Source of the DNA: Pseudomonadota bacterium
GTDB lineage: Bacteria; Pseudomonadota; Gammaproteobacteria; Burkholderiales; Burkholderiaceae_C
NCBI GenBank assembly: GCA_018241405.1
Contig: JAFEDY010000026.1
Span: 120,986-184,985, forward strand
Length of the DNA: 64,000 nucleotides
Reading direction: 5' to 3'
Program-made: the position numbers and the translations under genes
Part shown: positions 8,325 through 17,474 of the stretch, piece by piece
How positions within the stretch are numbered: the stretch's first letter is position 1
Layout of the letters: every line of letters begins with the position of its first letter
Notes under the pieces: model-generated
What the model was told of the DNA's origin: nothing
Seen by the model: only the letters and a program-made list of their open reading frames with translations
The model's database searches: none

Positions 8325-8642
8325 TCAAAACCCGCTGAGCACGGCATCCATCGCCGCGATGATGTCCGCCGCGCAGTGAGCCAGCGAGCCTGCCGGAGTT
8401 TTCAGCCGCTGCACTGTCACAGGCGCCGCCAAATGCGGCATCAGCGCCAGGGGTTCGCCCGCCACCTCCAGCACCGGGCACAGGCTGATTGGCAACCGCG
8501 CCTGCTGCACACCGACACGCGACATGGGCATCACCAACCGGGTGCCCAGCTGGTCTATCAGCGCGCTTTGCACATCCAACACATAAGGCACAAAGTGGCG
8601 CGACTCCGGGTGCGGGTTAGGATAAAAGTCGAACTGCGCCAT
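8325..8642 (-). CDS. ccdB: CcdB family toxin
   Basis: This 105-residue protein matches the CcdB fold (F plasmid CcdB is 101 residues), whose known members poison DNA gyrase. The match covers FDFYPNP at the start, the YVLDVQSALIDQLGTRLV core, a PLYPVLEV-like segment and the DIIAAMDAVL last helix. The C terminus reads LSGF where F-plasmid CcdB ends in Trp-Gly-Ile, so the Trp needed for gyrase poisoning in the F toxin is absent. The start codon directly abuts the stop of the antitoxin gene, so the pair is translationally coupled. A weak, altered or inactive toxin is possible. Confidence 0.9.
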   Translation of the reverse strand: MAQFDFYPNPHPESRHFVPYVLDVQSALIDQLGTRLVMPMSRVGVQQARLPISLCPVLEVAGEPLALMPHLAAPVTVQRLKTPAGSLAHCAADIIAAMDAVLSGF

Positions 8643-8924
8643 TCAGGCCGGCTCCTGCCAGTCCACCAGCCCCTCGCACCACAGGCCATGGGCTTCATGG
8701 TGGGCGTTTTGTTCGGCGATCCAGTCCTTGTAGGTCTCGTTGAACTCGCGCTTTCGCTCGGCCAAGGTCTTTTGGCGCTCCAGCGCCAACAGCTCGGAAA
8801 ACCGCGCAGCGGACACGATGACCCCCGCCACGCGCTCGTTCTTCAGCACATGGACGGGCTCGCGCTCTGCCTGCCTGAGATAGTAGCCAAAGCGGTTCTT
8901 GGCTTCGGTGGCGGTGACTTGCAT
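8643..8924 (-). CDS. Antitoxin of the CcdB pair, Phd/YefM-like N terminus
   Basis: This 93-residue antitoxin partners the adjacent CcdB. Residues 1-50 (MQVTATEAKNRFGYYL, then PVHVLKNERVAGVIVS) follow the Phd/YefM DNA-binding pattern rather than the ribbon-helix-helix of CcdA. Residues 60-93 are charged and probably disordered, and carry WIAEQN and HGLWCEGLVDW segments that resemble the toxin-binding tail of CcdA proteins. The ATG at 8924 is supported by an AGGAG box 8 bases upstream. A promoter and a perfect inverted repeat lie directly upstream, fitting autoregulation. The hybrid nature is my reading, not a database result. Confidence 0.87.
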   Translation of the reverse strand: MQVTATEAKNRFGYYLRQAEREPVHVLKNERVAGVIVSAARFSELLALERQKTLAERKREFNETYKDWIAEQNAHHEAHGLWCEGLVDWQEPA

Positions 8925-8943
8925 GACAGCTCCTGATCCATGA

Positions 8944-8960
8944 ATGGCTATTTTAGCCAT
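8944..8960. promoter_or_regulatory. Inverted repeat, probable antitoxin operator
   Basis: ATGGCTA-TTT-TAGCCAT is a perfect 7-bp inverted repeat centred about 28 bases upstream of the antitoxin start. It overlaps the predicted -10 box. Phd/YefM antitoxins bind short palindromes over their own promoters, so this is the obvious autoregulatory site. Confidence 0.7.
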
Positions 8961-8978
8961 CGGTGCGCAATGCGTAAA
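8950..8978 (-). promoter_or_regulatory. Predicted sigma70 promoter of the toxin-antitoxin pair
   Basis: On the minus strand, TTTACG (8973-8978) and TAAAAT (8950-8955) are separated by 17 bases. The -10 box lies inside the inverted repeat and the -35 box overlaps the T run of the aspS terminator, so the pair is transcribed independently of aspS. Confidence 0.65.
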
Positions 8979-9010
8979 AAAACGCCAAGGCACCGTAGCA
9001 CCTTGGCGTT
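8976..9010 (-). terminator. Intrinsic terminator of aspS
   Basis: A perfect 10-bp stem (AACGCCAAGG / CCTTGGCGTT) with a 10-base loop is followed on the minus strand by a run of seven T. It ends the aspS transcript 27 bases after the stop codon. Confidence 0.9.
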
Positions 9011-9036
9011 GCGTGCACAGCCACGCGGGGCGGAAT

Positions 9037-10836
9037 TTACTGCGCCGCCGCCGCCGGATTGCGCAAGCGGATGTGCAGCTCGCGCAGCTGCTTTTCGTCC
9101 ACCGGCGAGGGCGCCATGGTCAGCAGGTCCTGGGCGCGCTGGGTCTTGGGGAAGGCGATCACGTCGCGGATGGACTCGGCGCCGGTCATCAGCGTGATCA
9201 GGCGATCGAGGCCAAAGGCCAGGCCGCCGTGCGGGGGCGCCCCGTACTGCAGGGCATCGAGCAGGTAGCCAAACTTGGCGCGCTGGTCCTCGGGGCCGAT
9301 GTTGAGTGCGGCGAACACCTTGGCCTGCACGTCGGCGCGGTGGATTCGCACCGAGCCGCCACCGAGCTCCCAGCCGTTCAGCACCATGTCGTAGGCCTTG
9401 GCGATGCACTTGCCCGGGTCGGTGTCCATGAGATCTTCATGACCGTCCTTCGGGCTGGTGAAGGGGTGGTGCACGGCCACCCAGCGGTTGTCTTCCTCGT
9501 CATGCTCGAACATGGGAAAGTCCACCACCCACAGCGGCGCCCAGCGGTTTTCGAACAGGCCGTTTTGCTTGCCGAACTCGCTGTGGCCGATCTTCAGGCG
9601 CAACGCACCTATGCTGTCGTTGACTATTTTTGCCTTGTCGGCGCCGAAGAACAGCAGGTCGCCGTCCTGCGCGCCGGTGCGCTTCAGGATCTCGGCGATG
9701 GCTGCATCGTGGATGTTCTTGACGATGGGCGATTGCAACCCGTCGCGCCCCTTGGCCACTTCATTGACCTTGATCCAGGCCAGGCCCTTGGCACCGTAGA
9801 TCTTGACGAACTCGGTGTACTGGTCGATCTCGCCACGGCTGATCTGGGCTCCACCGGGTACGCGCAAGGCCACCACGCGGCCGCCGGGGTTGGTGGCGGG
9901 GCCGCTGAACACCTTGAAGTCCACGTCGCGCATGACCTCGGTGAGCTCAGTGAATTCAAGCTTGACGCGCAGGTCGGGCTTGTCGGAGCCAAAGCGGTGC
10001 ATGGCCTCCTGATAGACCATGGTGGGGAACTCACCCAGATCCACACCCAGCTGCTGCTGGAACACTTCCTTGATCATGCGCTGGAAGATGGCGCGGATCT
10101 CTTCCTCGTTCAGGAACGAGGTCTCGCAGTCAATCTGGGTAAATTCAGGCTGGCGGTCGGCGCGCAGGTCTTCGTCGCGGAAGCACTTGGTGATCTGGTA
10201 GTAGCGGTCGTAGCCGGCCACCATCAGCATCTGCTTGTACAGCTGGGGCGACTGCGGCAGGGCGAAGAACTGGCCGTCGTGCACGCGGCTGGGCACCAGG
10301 TAGTCGCGCGCGCCCTCGGGCGTGCTCTTGCCGAGCATGGGGGTTTCGATGTCGATGAAGCCCTCTTTGTCGAGGAAGTTGCGCACCTGGATCGCCGTCT
10401 TGTAGCGCAGCATGAGGTTGCGCTGCATGGCCGGGCGGCGCAGGTCCATGACGCGGTGGGTCAGGCGCGTGGTTTCCGACAGGTTGTCGTCGTCCATCTG
10501 GAACGGCGGCGTGACGGAGGCATTGAGCACCGTCAGCTCATGGCACAGCACCTCGATCTGGCCGCTCTTGAGCTTGTCGTTGGTGGTGCCGGCGGGACGG
10601 GAACGCACCACGCCCAGGACCCGCACGCAGAACTCATTGCGGATGTCCTCGGCCACCTTGAACATCTCGGGGCGGTCCGGGTCGCAGACTACCTGCACAT
10701 AGCCTTCACGGTCGCGCAGGTCGATGAAGATCACGCCGCCATGGTCGCGGCGGCGGTTGACCCAGCCGCACAGGCTGACGGTTTGGCCCATCAGGGCTTC
10801 GGTCACAAGACCGCAGTATTCGGAGCGCATGGCCAT
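9037..10836 (-). CDS. aspS: Aspartyl-tRNA synthetase
   Basis: This 599-residue class IIb synthetase charges tRNA-Asp, and possibly tRNA-Asn, with aspartate. An N-terminal OB-fold anticodon-binding domain (about 1-110; [21 protein letters not shown]) is followed by the catalytic domain with motif 2 ([16 protein letters not shown]) and motif 3 (GLAFGLDRL). The bacterial GAD insertion domain lies between them. Length is normal for bacteria. An AGGAAG box lies 8 bases before the ATG at 10836; a second ATG two codons later is possible. An intrinsic terminator follows. Whether it also mis-acylates tRNA-Asn depends on GatCAB, which is not in this window. Confidence 0.98.
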   Translation of the reverse strand: MAMRSEYCGLVTEALMGQTVSLCGWVNRRRDHGGVIFIDLRDREGYVQVVCDPDRPEMFKVAEDIRNEFCVRVLGVVRSRPAGTTNDKLKSGQIEVLCHELTVLNASVTPPFQMDDDNLSETTRLTHRVMDLRRPAMQRNLMLRYKTAIQVRNFLDKEGFIDIETPMLGKSTPEGARDYLVPSRVHDGQFFALPQSPQLYKQMLMVAGYDRYYQITKCFRDEDLRADRQPEFTQIDCETSFLNEEEIRAIFQRMIKEVFQQQLGVDLGEFPTMVYQEAMHRFGSDKPDLRVKLEFTELTEVMRDVDFKVFSGPATNPGGRVVALRVPGGAQISRGEIDQYTEFVKIYGAKGLAWIKVNEVAKGRDGLQSPIVKNIHDAAIAEILKRTGAQDGDLLFFGADKAKIVNDSIGALRLKIGHSEFGKQNGLFENRWAPLWVVDFPMFEHDEEDNRWVAVHHPFTSPKDGHEDLMDTDPGKCIAKAYDMVLNGWELGGGSVRIHRADVQAKVFAALNIGPEDQRAKFGYLLDALQYGAPPHGGLAFGLDRLITLMTGAESIRDVIAFPKTQRAQDLLTMAPSPVDEKQLRELHIRLRNPAAAAQ

Positions 10837-10883
10837 AGTGGATTCTTCCTGCGCCCGCTGGGGGGCGCTGTCATTCTGGGGGG

Positions 10884-11510
10884 TTATCGGTCTGTCGCGT
10901 CCGGCGAGTGCAAGGGCGGCGGCGCCACCACACCCATGGATACGATGTACTTGAGCGCAGCGTCCACGCTCATTTCAAGCTCTACGCAGTCGCTCTTGCG
11001 CACGATGACGAAGTAGCCGCTCGTGGGGTTGGGCGTGGTGGGCACGTACACGCTCACGAAATCATCACGCAGGTAGCCTGCCACCTCGCCGCTGGGCGTT
11101 CCGGTGACAAAGGCCAATGTCCATACGCCATCACGTGGCCACTGCACCAGCACGGCCGTGCGGAAAGCGTTGCCGCTCTCGGAGAACAGGGTGTCGGACA
11201 CCTGCTTGACACTGGAATAGATGGAGCGCACCACCGGAATGCGGCTGACCAGGCCATCGCCCCAGGACACCATTTTTCGCCCGGCAAAGTTGCTGGCAAA
11301 CGCCCCGACGATGAGCAGCAGAGCCAGCGTGAGCAGCACGCCAAAGCCAGGGATGTGAAAGCCGAGCAGTTTGTCTGGTTGCCAGGCTTCGGGCAGGATC
11401 GTGAGTGTCTGGTCCAGCGTGCTCACGAACCAGCTCAGCACCCAGGCCGTAATGACGCCAGGCACGATGACCAGCAGGCCGGTAAAAAGCCATTTTCGCA
11501 GTGCAGCCAT
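10884..11510 (-). CDS. DUF502 family membrane protein
   Basis: This 208-residue protein belongs to the DUF502 family, which has no assigned biochemical role. Two membrane helices (about residues 6-29 and 55-78) are followed by a soluble beta-rich domain with the family's [12 protein letters not shown] and FVTG segments and a [12 protein letters not shown] motif. The ATG at 11510 begins [11 protein letters not shown]; longer starts would add an unlikely proline-rich tail. It lies 13 bp after the FmdB gene and 47 bp before aspS, so the three are probably cotranscribed, an order often seen in Burkholderiales. Confidence 0.92.
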   Translation of the reverse strand: MAALRKWLFTGLLVIVPGVITAWVLSWFVSTLDQTLTILPEAWQPDKLLGFHIPGFGVLLTLALLLIVGAFASNFAGRKMVSWGDGLVSRIPVVRSIYSSVKQVSDTLFSESGNAFRTAVLVQWPRDGVWTLAFVTGTPSGEVAGYLRDDFVSVYVPTTPNPTSGYFVIVRKSDCVELEMSVDAALKYIVSMGVVAPPPLHSPDATDR

Positions 11511-11523
11511 GAAATGATTCGTC

Positions 11524-11817
11524 TTATGTATCAGAACTGGGAGCAGCGCTTGCGGGAGCAGCGCTTGCAGCTTCTGTTTTAGGAGCATCCTGCGCCACGG
11601 GTGCGGCCGCGGCAGTGCCACCGGCAGCGTTTGCACCGCCACGGAAATCGGTCACATACCAGCCCGAGCCCTTGAGCTGGAAACCCGCGGCCGTGAGCTG
11701 CTTGGCAAAGGCCTGGGCGCCGCAGGCGGGGCACTGGGTCAGGGGGGCGTCGGCGATTTTCTGCAGCACGTCTTTGGCATGGCCACAGGTGCCGCATCGG
11801 TAAGCGTAAATAGGCAT
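11524..11817 (-). CDS. FmdB family zinc-ribbon protein
   Basis: This 97-residue protein begins MPIYAYRCGTCG and has a second CPACG pair about 25 residues later; the four Cys form the zinc ribbon typical of FmdB-family regulators. The conserved FQLKGSGWYVTDF segment follows. The last 35 residues are an Ala/Pro-rich tail, presumably disordered. The ATG at 11817 is fixed by the conserved N terminus. The family was first linked to expression of formamidase or amidase genes, but in Burkholderiales it sits beside DUF502 and aspS, and the real role is not known. Confidence 0.92.
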   Translation of the reverse strand: MPIYAYRCGTCGHAKDVLQKIADAPLTQCPACGAQAFAKQLTAAGFQLKGSGWYVTDFRGGANAAGGTAAAAPVAQDAPKTEAASAAPASAAPSSDT

Positions 11818-11889
11818 TGCGAAGAAATGCGAAAAATGTGCAAAACCTTCGATTATAGGTATGCGTATCCGCAAGCCCTTACGCGCGAA

Positions 11890-13341
11890 CTATTCAACGC
11901 CCACGACGCGATGGTGCGGCGCGCGCGCGCTGCGCACCAGCTGCGGCGCCAGCGAGCCCGCGACCATGCCGAACACCGCGGACAACAGGCCGGCCAGCTG
12001 CTGCGGAAAGGCCTCGTGCAGCGCGGGTGTGAGCATGAACAGCAGCCACACGCCAATGCCCAGCACCACCGCACAGACTGCGCCCTGTGTGTTGGCGCGC
12101 TTCCAGTACAGGCCGAACACCAGGGGCACGAAGGCGCCCACCAGCGGCACCTGGTAGGCGCTCGATACCAGCTCGTAAATGGGCGTGCCCTCCATCTTGA
12201 TCGCGTAGAGCAGCACGCCCGCGGCAAACACCAGCACGCTGATGCGCATGGCGAGCAGCTTCTCGCGGTCGCTGATGCACTCGGGGCGGAACTGGCGCCA
12301 GATGTTTTCGGTGAACGTGACGCTGGGCGCCAGCAGCGTGGCCGAGGCGCAGGACTTGATGGCCGACAGCAGCGCGCCGAAGAACAGCACCTGCATGACC
12401 AGCGGCATGCGCGTCATGACCAGGGTGGGCAGCACCTTCTGCGGATCGTCCTGGAGCAGGCCGGCCGCCTGCTCGGGCATGATGATGAGCGCGCTGGCCA
12501 CCAGGAACATGGGCACGAAGGCGAACAGGATGTAGGCCGAGCCGCCGATCACCGTGCCGTGCGTGGCGGCCTTTTCCGTATTGGCCGACATCACGCGCTG
12601 GAATACGTCCTGCTGCGGGATGGAGCCCAGCATCATGGTGATGGCGGCGCCGAAGAAGAACAGCATCTCGCGCCAGGTCGGCTCGGGCCAGAAGCGCAGC
12701 ATGTCGCGGCTGGTGACCAGGTCGATGACCTTGTCCGCCCCGCCCGCCATGTCGGCGGCGAACCAGGACAGGATCACCAGGCCCAGCACCAGGATGATCA
12801 TCTGGATGAAGTCCGTGACGGCCACCGACCACATGCCGCCCCACAGCGTGTACACCAGGATGGACAGCACGCCTATGGCCATGCCCCAGGAAATACTGAC
12901 CGCGCCGCCCGACAGCAGATTGAACACCAGGCCCAGCGCCGTCACCTGTGCCGACACCCAGCCCAGATAGCTGAGCATGATGATCAGCGAGCAGATGATT
13001 TCCACTGCCCTGCCATAGCGCTCACGGTAGTAGTCGCTGATGGTCAAGAGCGTCATGCGGTAGAGCTTGGCCGCGAAGAACAGGCCCACGAGGATCAGGC
13101 ACATGCCGGCGCCAAACGGGTCTTCGACCACGGCGTTGAGCCCGCCCTTGATGAACTTGGCCGGCACGCCGAGCACGATCTCGGAGCCGAACCACGTCGC
13201 GAACGTGGTGGTGATGATCATGTACATGGGCAGATGCCGCCCGGCGATCGCGAAATCGGCCGTGTTCTTCACCCGCTGGGCGGCCCACAGGCCGATGCCG
13301 ATGGTGACGATCAGGTAGGCAATCACCATGAAGAGCAACAC
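11890..13341 (-). CDS. Sodium:solute symporter family protein
   Basis: This 483-residue inner-membrane protein of the SSS family uses a sodium gradient to import a solute. About 13 hydrophobic segments are visible, with a TTFATWFGSEIVLG motif in helix 2 and an FFGALLSAIKSCASATLLAPS motif near the sodium site. The start is GTG at 13341, supported by CAGGAG seven bases upstream; an ATG lies four codons later. It sits between ubiB (33 bp upstream) and the FmdB gene (72 bp downstream), apparently an insertion into a housekeeping cluster. The substrate cannot be assigned from sequence; members of this branch carry organic acids, choline or proline. Confidence 0.9.
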   Translation of the reverse strand: MLLFMVIAYLIVTIGIGLWAAQRVKNTADFAIAGRHLPMYMIITTTFATWFGSEIVLGVPAKFIKGGLNAVVEDPFGAGMCLILVGLFFAAKLYRMTLLTISDYYRERYGRAVEIICSLIIMLSYLGWVSAQVTALGLVFNLLSGGAVSISWGMAIGVLSILVYTLWGGMWSVAVTDFIQMIILVLGLVILSWFAADMAGGADKVIDLVTSRDMLRFWPEPTWREMLFFFGAAITMMLGSIPQQDVFQRVMSANTEKAATHGTVIGGSAYILFAFVPMFLVASALIIMPEQAAGLLQDDPQKVLPTLVMTRMPLVMQVLFFGALLSAIKSCASATLLAPSVTFTENIWRQFRPECISDREKLLAMRISVLVFAAGVLLYAIKMEGTPIYELVSSAYQVPLVGAFVPLVFGLYWKRANTQGAVCAVVLGIGVWLLFMLTPALHEAFPQQLAGLLSAVFGMVAGSLAPQLVRSARAPHHRVVGVE

Positions 13342-13374
13342 GTGGCAACTCCTGAGGAAAAAGTGGTCGAGGGG

Positions 13375-14937
13375 TTAGATGAAATGCAGGCGCACGACCA
13401 GCTGCATGGCCAGAAGGCCCAGCACAAAGCCCAGGCTGCCGTAGATGATGCTTTGCAGCAGCCGGTTGGTGCGCTTCTGGGTGGCCAGCAGCTCCTGCAG
13501 CTCGGCGCGGTTGTCATGCGGGCGCTGGCGCAGGAAGTCGTGCACCAGGCGTGGCAGGTCGGGCAGGATCTTGGCGTAGTGCGGCGCCTCGGCCTTGAGC
13601 TCGCGCCACAGGCGCTGGGGGCCGAGCTGCTCCAGCATCCATTTTTCAAGGAAGGGCTTGGCCGTGCTCCACAGGTCCAGGTCGGGGTCGAGCTGACGCC
13701 CCAGTCCCTCGATGTTGAGCAGCGTCTTCTGCAGCAGCACCAGTTGCGGCTGTATCTCCACCTGGAAGCGCCGCGAGGTCTGGAACAGCCGCAGCAGCAC
13801 CATGCCGAGCGAGATTTCCTTGAGCGGGCGGTCGAAATACGGTTCGCACACCGTGCGTATGGCCGCCTCCAGTTCGTTGACGCGCGTGTTCGCGGGCACC
13901 CAGCCGCTTTCGATGTGCAGCTCGGCCACGCGCTTGTAGTCACGGCGGAAGAAGGCCGTGAAGTTCTGCGCCAGGTATTCCTTGTCGAACTCGGTCAGCG
14001 TGCCCACGATGCCGAAGTCGAGCGAGATATAGCGCCCGAAGCTCGCCGGATCCAGGCTGACCTGGATGTTGCCCGGGTGCATGTCGGCATGGAAGAAACC
14101 ATCGCGGAACACCTGGGTGAAGAAGATCGTCACGCCATCGCGCGCCAGCTTCGGAATATCGACGCCGGCCGCGCGCAGGCGCTCCACCTGGTTGATGGGC
14201 ACGCCGTTCATGCGCTCGAGCACCGCCACGTCGGCATGGCAGAAGTCCCAGAACACCTCGGGGATGAGCACCAGGTCCAGCCCCTCCATGTTGCGGCGCA
14301 GCTGCGCAGCGTTGGCGGCCTCGCGCACCAGGTCGAGCTCGTCGTGCAGGTACATGTCGAACTCGGCCACCACCTCGCGCGGCTTCAAGCGCCGGCCGTC
14401 GGCCGACAGATCCACCCAGCCCGCCATCATGCGCATGAGCGCCAGGTCCTTGTCGATTACCGGCAGCATGCCGGGACGCAGCACCTTGACGGCCACGTCG
14501 CGCTCGCGCCCATCGCGGTCGCGGATCACGGCGAAATGCACCTGGGCGATGGAGGCGCTGGCCACGGGCTCGCGCTCGAAGGACACGAAGATCTCGCCTA
14601 TGGGGCGGCGAAACGAGCGCTCTATGGTGGCGATGGCGATGTCGGGATCGAAGGGCGGCACGCGGTCCTGCAGCAGCGCCAGCTCGTCGGCAATGTCGGG
14701 CGGCATCAGGTCGCGCCGCGTGGACAGCACCTGGCCGAACTTCACGAAGATCGGCCCCAGGCGCTCCAGCGCCTCGCGCAGGCGCTGGCCGCGCGGCGCG
14801 TCCAGCCTGCGCCCCACGGTGATCACGCGCGTGAGGGCGCGCAGCCACGGCCGGTCGAAGCTGGACAGCACCAGTTCGTCGAGCCCGTAGCGCAGCACCA
14901 CCCAGACGATGGTGACTCCCCGGAGGAAGCGGCTCAT
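13375..14937 (-). CDS. ubiB: Ubiquinone biosynthesis regulatory kinase-like protein UbiB
   Basis: This 520-residue member of the atypical UbiB/ADCK kinase-like family is needed for ubiquinone synthesis, probably as an ATPase that helps deliver lipid intermediates. The family KxGQ motif is present (KFGQ, residues 66-69), with an Ala-rich nucleotide loop (ASASIAQVH), AVKVLRPG and a DFGIVG metal motif. Two hydrophobic helices at the C terminus anchor it to the membrane. The ATG at 14937 overlaps the ubiJ stop codon (ATGA). Upstream neighbours ubiE, a Tim44-like gene and ubiJ confirm the pathway. Confidence 0.97.
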   Translation of the reverse strand: MSRFLRGVTIVWVVLRYGLDELVLSSFDRPWLRALTRVITVGRRLDAPRGQRLREALERLGPIFVKFGQVLSTRRDLMPPDIADELALLQDRVPPFDPDIAIATIERSFRRPIGEIFVSFEREPVASASIAQVHFAVIRDRDGRERDVAVKVLRPGMLPVIDKDLALMRMMAGWVDLSADGRRLKPREVVAEFDMYLHDELDLVREAANAAQLRRNMEGLDLVLIPEVFWDFCHADVAVLERMNGVPINQVERLRAAGVDIPKLARDGVTIFFTQVFRDGFFHADMHPGNIQVSLDPASFGRYISLDFGIVGTLTEFDKEYLAQNFTAFFRRDYKRVAELHIESGWVPANTRVNELEAAIRTVCEPYFDRPLKEISLGMVLLRLFQTSRRFQVEIQPQLVLLQKTLLNIEGLGRQLDPDLDLWSTAKPFLEKWMLEQLGPQRLWRELKAEAPHYAKILPDLPRLVHDFLRQRPHDNRAELQELLATQKRTNRLLQSIIYGSLGFVLGLLAMQLVVRLHFI

Positions 14938-15503
14938 AAGCGCATGTGCTCCGCGGCGTCGGCGGCGCCGGAGCCCGCACCCGCCATGCGCCCGCCTACG
15001 AAACTGCGCAGCGCTCCCGCGGCGCGCCCGGCGACCGAGGCCAGGGCGCGCGCCGGCGCGTCGCCGATCACGCGGGCCAGGTCTTCCTCGACGTCCCAGC
15101 GCACATGGTCCACGAGCCAGTTGATGTCGGCGGCCAGTTGCACGTCGCCCTCGATGCGTATGGTGGGCTTGTCGCCACGCAGCGCACCCCTGGCCAGGGA
15201 CAGCGGCGAGGTCTCGGAGACTTCGAGCCGCAGGTCGGGCATGGCGCCCGGCGGCGCCAGGTCCAGCAGCCCCGCCGGCGTGACCTGCAGCGCCATGGAA
15301 TAGATGCGCCATTGCACGCGGGCCACGCGGCCGCGCTGGCGCTCCAGGCGCTCCATGGCCTCCCTCTCCTGCATCAGCACATGGTTGAGGAACAGCACCA
15401 CGCGGTGCTGCAGCTCATGCACCAGCCAGTCGGGTGGCTGGGGGGCGGCCAGGACGCGTTCGAAAAGCCTGTCCAGGAAAGAAAAAGGGGACTGTGTTGC
15501 CAT
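14934..15503 (-). CDS. ubiJ: Ubiquinone biosynthesis accessory factor UbiJ (SCP2 domain)
   Basis: This 189-residue protein with an SCP2-like lipid-binding domain (about residues 20-125) corresponds to UbiJ, which binds hydrophobic ubiquinone intermediates and organises the late soluble Ubi complex. The sequence has the typical [19 protein letters not shown] strand region and a C-terminal helical tail ([23 protein letters not shown]) shared by UbiJ proteins. Its stop overlaps the ubiB start by four bases. Similarity across the family is low, so the call leans partly on its position between ubiE and ubiB. Confidence 0.9.
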   Translation of the reverse strand: MATQSPFSFLDRLFERVLAAPQPPDWLVHELQHRVVLFLNHVLMQEREAMERLERQRGRVARVQWRIYSMALQVTPAGLLDLAPPGAMPDLRLEVSETSPLSLARGALRGDKPTIRIEGDVQLAADINWLVDHVRWDVEEDLARVIGDAPARALASVAGRAAGALRSFVGGRMAGAGSGAADAAEHMRL

Positions 15504-15571
15504 AGCCCCCGATTATCCGATCATTCCCCAGACCGCCCGCCGCACGCGGCCTTGAGGAGACTGCGCCCGAC

Positions 15572-16567
15572 CTATTGCAGGGCCTGCACGCCGGCGACCA
15601 GCCAGCCCATGGCGCCACTCTTGGGCTTGGTCATGTTCCAGACCTCGCGGAAGGGGCTGGGGCCGGCCGACTGCTCCTCGCGGATCATGCCGGAGAACTC
15701 GACGCTGGCCATGTAGGCGTCGCCCAGGTCTTCGATGCCGAGCAGTTGGGCCTCCAGCATCACCACGTCGGTGTGATTGGGATGCTCGCCGCCGCGGTGT
15801 GCCTCGCGCTCGGTGAGCTGGGCACGGATCTCGTCGAGCATGCCATCGGTCATCATGGAGCGCAGCGTGGCGATGTCGGACTTGTCCCAGGCGGCCTGCA
15901 GCGTGGTGAAGTTGCGCTTGGCCGCGGTCAGGAAACCCTCGACGTCAAAGTCCGCGGGCACGCCCCAGTTCTGCGAACCGGCCAGGGCCGAGCCGATCAT
16001 GGAGCCCCCGCCCGTGACAGGCGCCTCATAGGGCACGCCGGCGCTTTCCCAGGGGCGCGCCGAGGCATCGTTGCCCACCTTGTCGGGGCTGTACTGGCGC
16101 GGGACCTGGGCCTCGGCCGGTGTGGCGGCACCCGCGCCCTGGAAGGCAAACGGCGCGCTACCGGCCGCAGCCGCTGCGGGCTTGCGCGAGCGCATCACCA
16201 TGCCGATGACGGCAAAGGCCACCAGCGCCAGCAAGGCGATCAGCAGAAAATTGCCAAAGGCCGCGCCCAGACCCAGCGAGTGGGCCAGCCACGCCAGGCC
16301 CAGGCCGGCGGCCAGGCCGCCGAGCATGGCGCCCCAGGGCTTCTTGGGCGCAGCCGGCGCCGCATTGGGCGCGGCCGCGGGTTTGGCGGGCGCGCTATTG
16401 GCCGCGTTCTGCGCCGGTGCGGCAGGCGCGGCGGGCGCGCCGGACTCGCGCTGGGTCACGTTGCTGGACTGCCTGCCCATGGACTTGCCGCCGCCCATGC
16501 GGCGCGCATCGGCATCCAGATGCACGAGCGCCAGCATGGCAACCAAGACGAATGACCACAGTTTCAT
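15572..16567 (-). CDS. Tim44-like domain membrane protein
   Basis: This 331-residue protein starts with a signal-like helix (residues 3-20), then a Gly/Arg stretch RRMGGGKSMGRQ and an Ala/Pro-rich linker (about 45-90). Two closely spaced hydrophobic helices follow (about 95-145), and a C-terminal Tim44-like domain (about 210-331) ends the protein. The ATG at 16567 gives a clean signal sequence. Proteins of this build are found next to ubiE and ubiB in many Burkholderiales. Tim44 domains contact membranes or the import motor in mitochondria; the bacterial role is unknown, and a part in ubiquinone complex assembly is only a guess from context. Confidence 0.88.
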   Translation of the reverse strand: MKLWSFVLVAMLALVHLDADARRMGGGKSMGRQSSNVTQRESGAPAAPAAPAQNAANSAPAKPAAAPNAAPAAPKKPWGAMLGGLAAGLGLAWLAHSLGLGAAFGNFLLIALLALVAFAVIGMVMRSRKPAAAAAGSAPFAFQGAGAATPAEAQVPRQYSPDKVGNDASARPWESAGVPYEAPVTGGGSMIGSALAGSQNWGVPADFDVEGFLTAAKRNFTTLQAAWDKSDIATLRSMMTDGMLDEIRAQLTEREAHRGGEHPNHTDVVMLEAQLLGIEDLGDAYMASVEFSGMIREEQSAGPSPFREVWNMTKPKSGAMGWLVAGVQALQ

Positions 16568-16608
16568 GATGTTCTCTCCCCGGTGTTGATAGCGAGCAAC
16601 TAACTCTT

Positions 16609-17340
16609 TCAGCACTTGATTCCAACATGCAAGGCCACGATGCCGCCAGTCATGTTGTGATAGTCCACATGTCCAAAGCCACTTTGCTGCATAAGGGATT
16701 TGAGTTCTTCCTGGCCCGGATGCATGCGTATCGACTCGGCCAGATAGCGGTAACTAGAGTCATCGCCCGCCACCAGCTTGCCCAGGCGCGGCAACACGCT
16801 GAAGGAATACCAGTCGTAGGCCTTGGACAGCGGCTTGGCAATCCTGGAGAACTCCAACACCAGCAGGCGCCCGCGGGGTTTCAGCACGCGGCACATCTCG
16901 CGCAGCGCCGCATCCTTGTGCGTCATGTTGCGCAGGCCGAAGGCCACGCTGACCAGGTCGAAATGGTTGTCGGGAAACGGCAGGTGCTCTGCGTCGCAGA
17001 CCAGCGTGGGCAGCGCCACGCCCTTGTCGATGAGGCGGTCGCGCCCCACGCGCAGCATGGCCTCGTTGATATCGGTGTGCACCACCTGGCCGGTGCTGCC
17101 GACCTTCTTGGCAAACGCCAGCGACAGGTCGCCCGTGCCGCCCGCGATGTCCAGCACCTGGTCGCCCTCACGCAGGTTGGCCACCATCACGGTGTAGGCC
17201 TTCCAGGCGCGGTGCAGGCCGGCCGACATCAGGTCGTTCATCAGGTCGTACTTGGGCGCAACCGAGTCGAACACGCCGCGCACATGGCGCGCCTTGTCCT
17301 TTTCATCAACCGTTTCAAATCCGAAATGCGTGGTGCTCAT
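16609..17340 (-). CDS. ubiE: Ubiquinone/menaquinone C-methyltransferase UbiE
   Basis: This 243-residue SAM-dependent methyltransferase adds the C-2 methyl of the ubiquinone ring (and acts on demethylmenaquinone where present). The SAM motif I reads [11 protein letters not shown] (about 62-72), and the UbiE-specific segments [17 protein letters not shown] near the N terminus and [15 protein letters not shown] in the middle are present. The C terminus has the [12 protein letters not shown] signature. The start at 17340 gives the normal length. It is followed 41 bp later by the Tim44-like gene and preceded by a DUF971 gene and a hairpin repeat copy. Confidence 0.98.
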   Translation of the reverse strand: MSTTHFGFETVDEKDKARHVRGVFDSVAPKYDLMNDLMSAGLHRAWKAYTVMVANLREGDQVLDIAGGTGDLSLAFAKKVGSTGQVVHTDINEAMLRVGRDRLIDKGVALPTLVCDAEHLPFPDNHFDLVSVAFGLRNMTHKDAALREMCRVLKPRGRLLVLEFSRIAKPLSKAYDWYSFSVLPRLGKLVAGDDSSYRYLAESIRMHPGQEELKSLMQQSGFGHVDYHNMTGGIVALHVGIKC

Positions 17341-17430
17341 AGCGGTGCATCCTAGAGGCGCGCGTGGCTCGCGCATAGCGACAACCCCGCGCCGGCGTGG
17401 GGCATGTGCCGCAAAAAGAAAAAATGCTTA

Positions 17431-17472
17431 CAGCGCTTACAACAAAAGCGCCCTCAGCTATGACGAAGATAG
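17431..17472 (+). repeat. Hairpin repeat copy 2
   Basis: This copy lies between ubiE and the DUF971 gene. The arms are AGCGCTTAC and AAAAGCGCC, followed by CTCAGCTATGA. It is a degenerate member of the family and stops 2 bp short of the DUF971 stop codon. Confidence 0.7.
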
Positions 17473-17474
17473 CA

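Noticed and set aside
8944..11016. Open frame of 690 codons antisense to aspS
   Set aside because: Shadow of aspS; the protein has no recognisable fold.
11779..15303. Open frame of 1174 codons antisense to the symporter, ubiB and ubiJ genes
   Set aside because: It is His/Gln/Arg/Ala-rich with no domain and mirrors real genes on the other strand; long antisense frames are expected in high-G+C codon-biased DNA.
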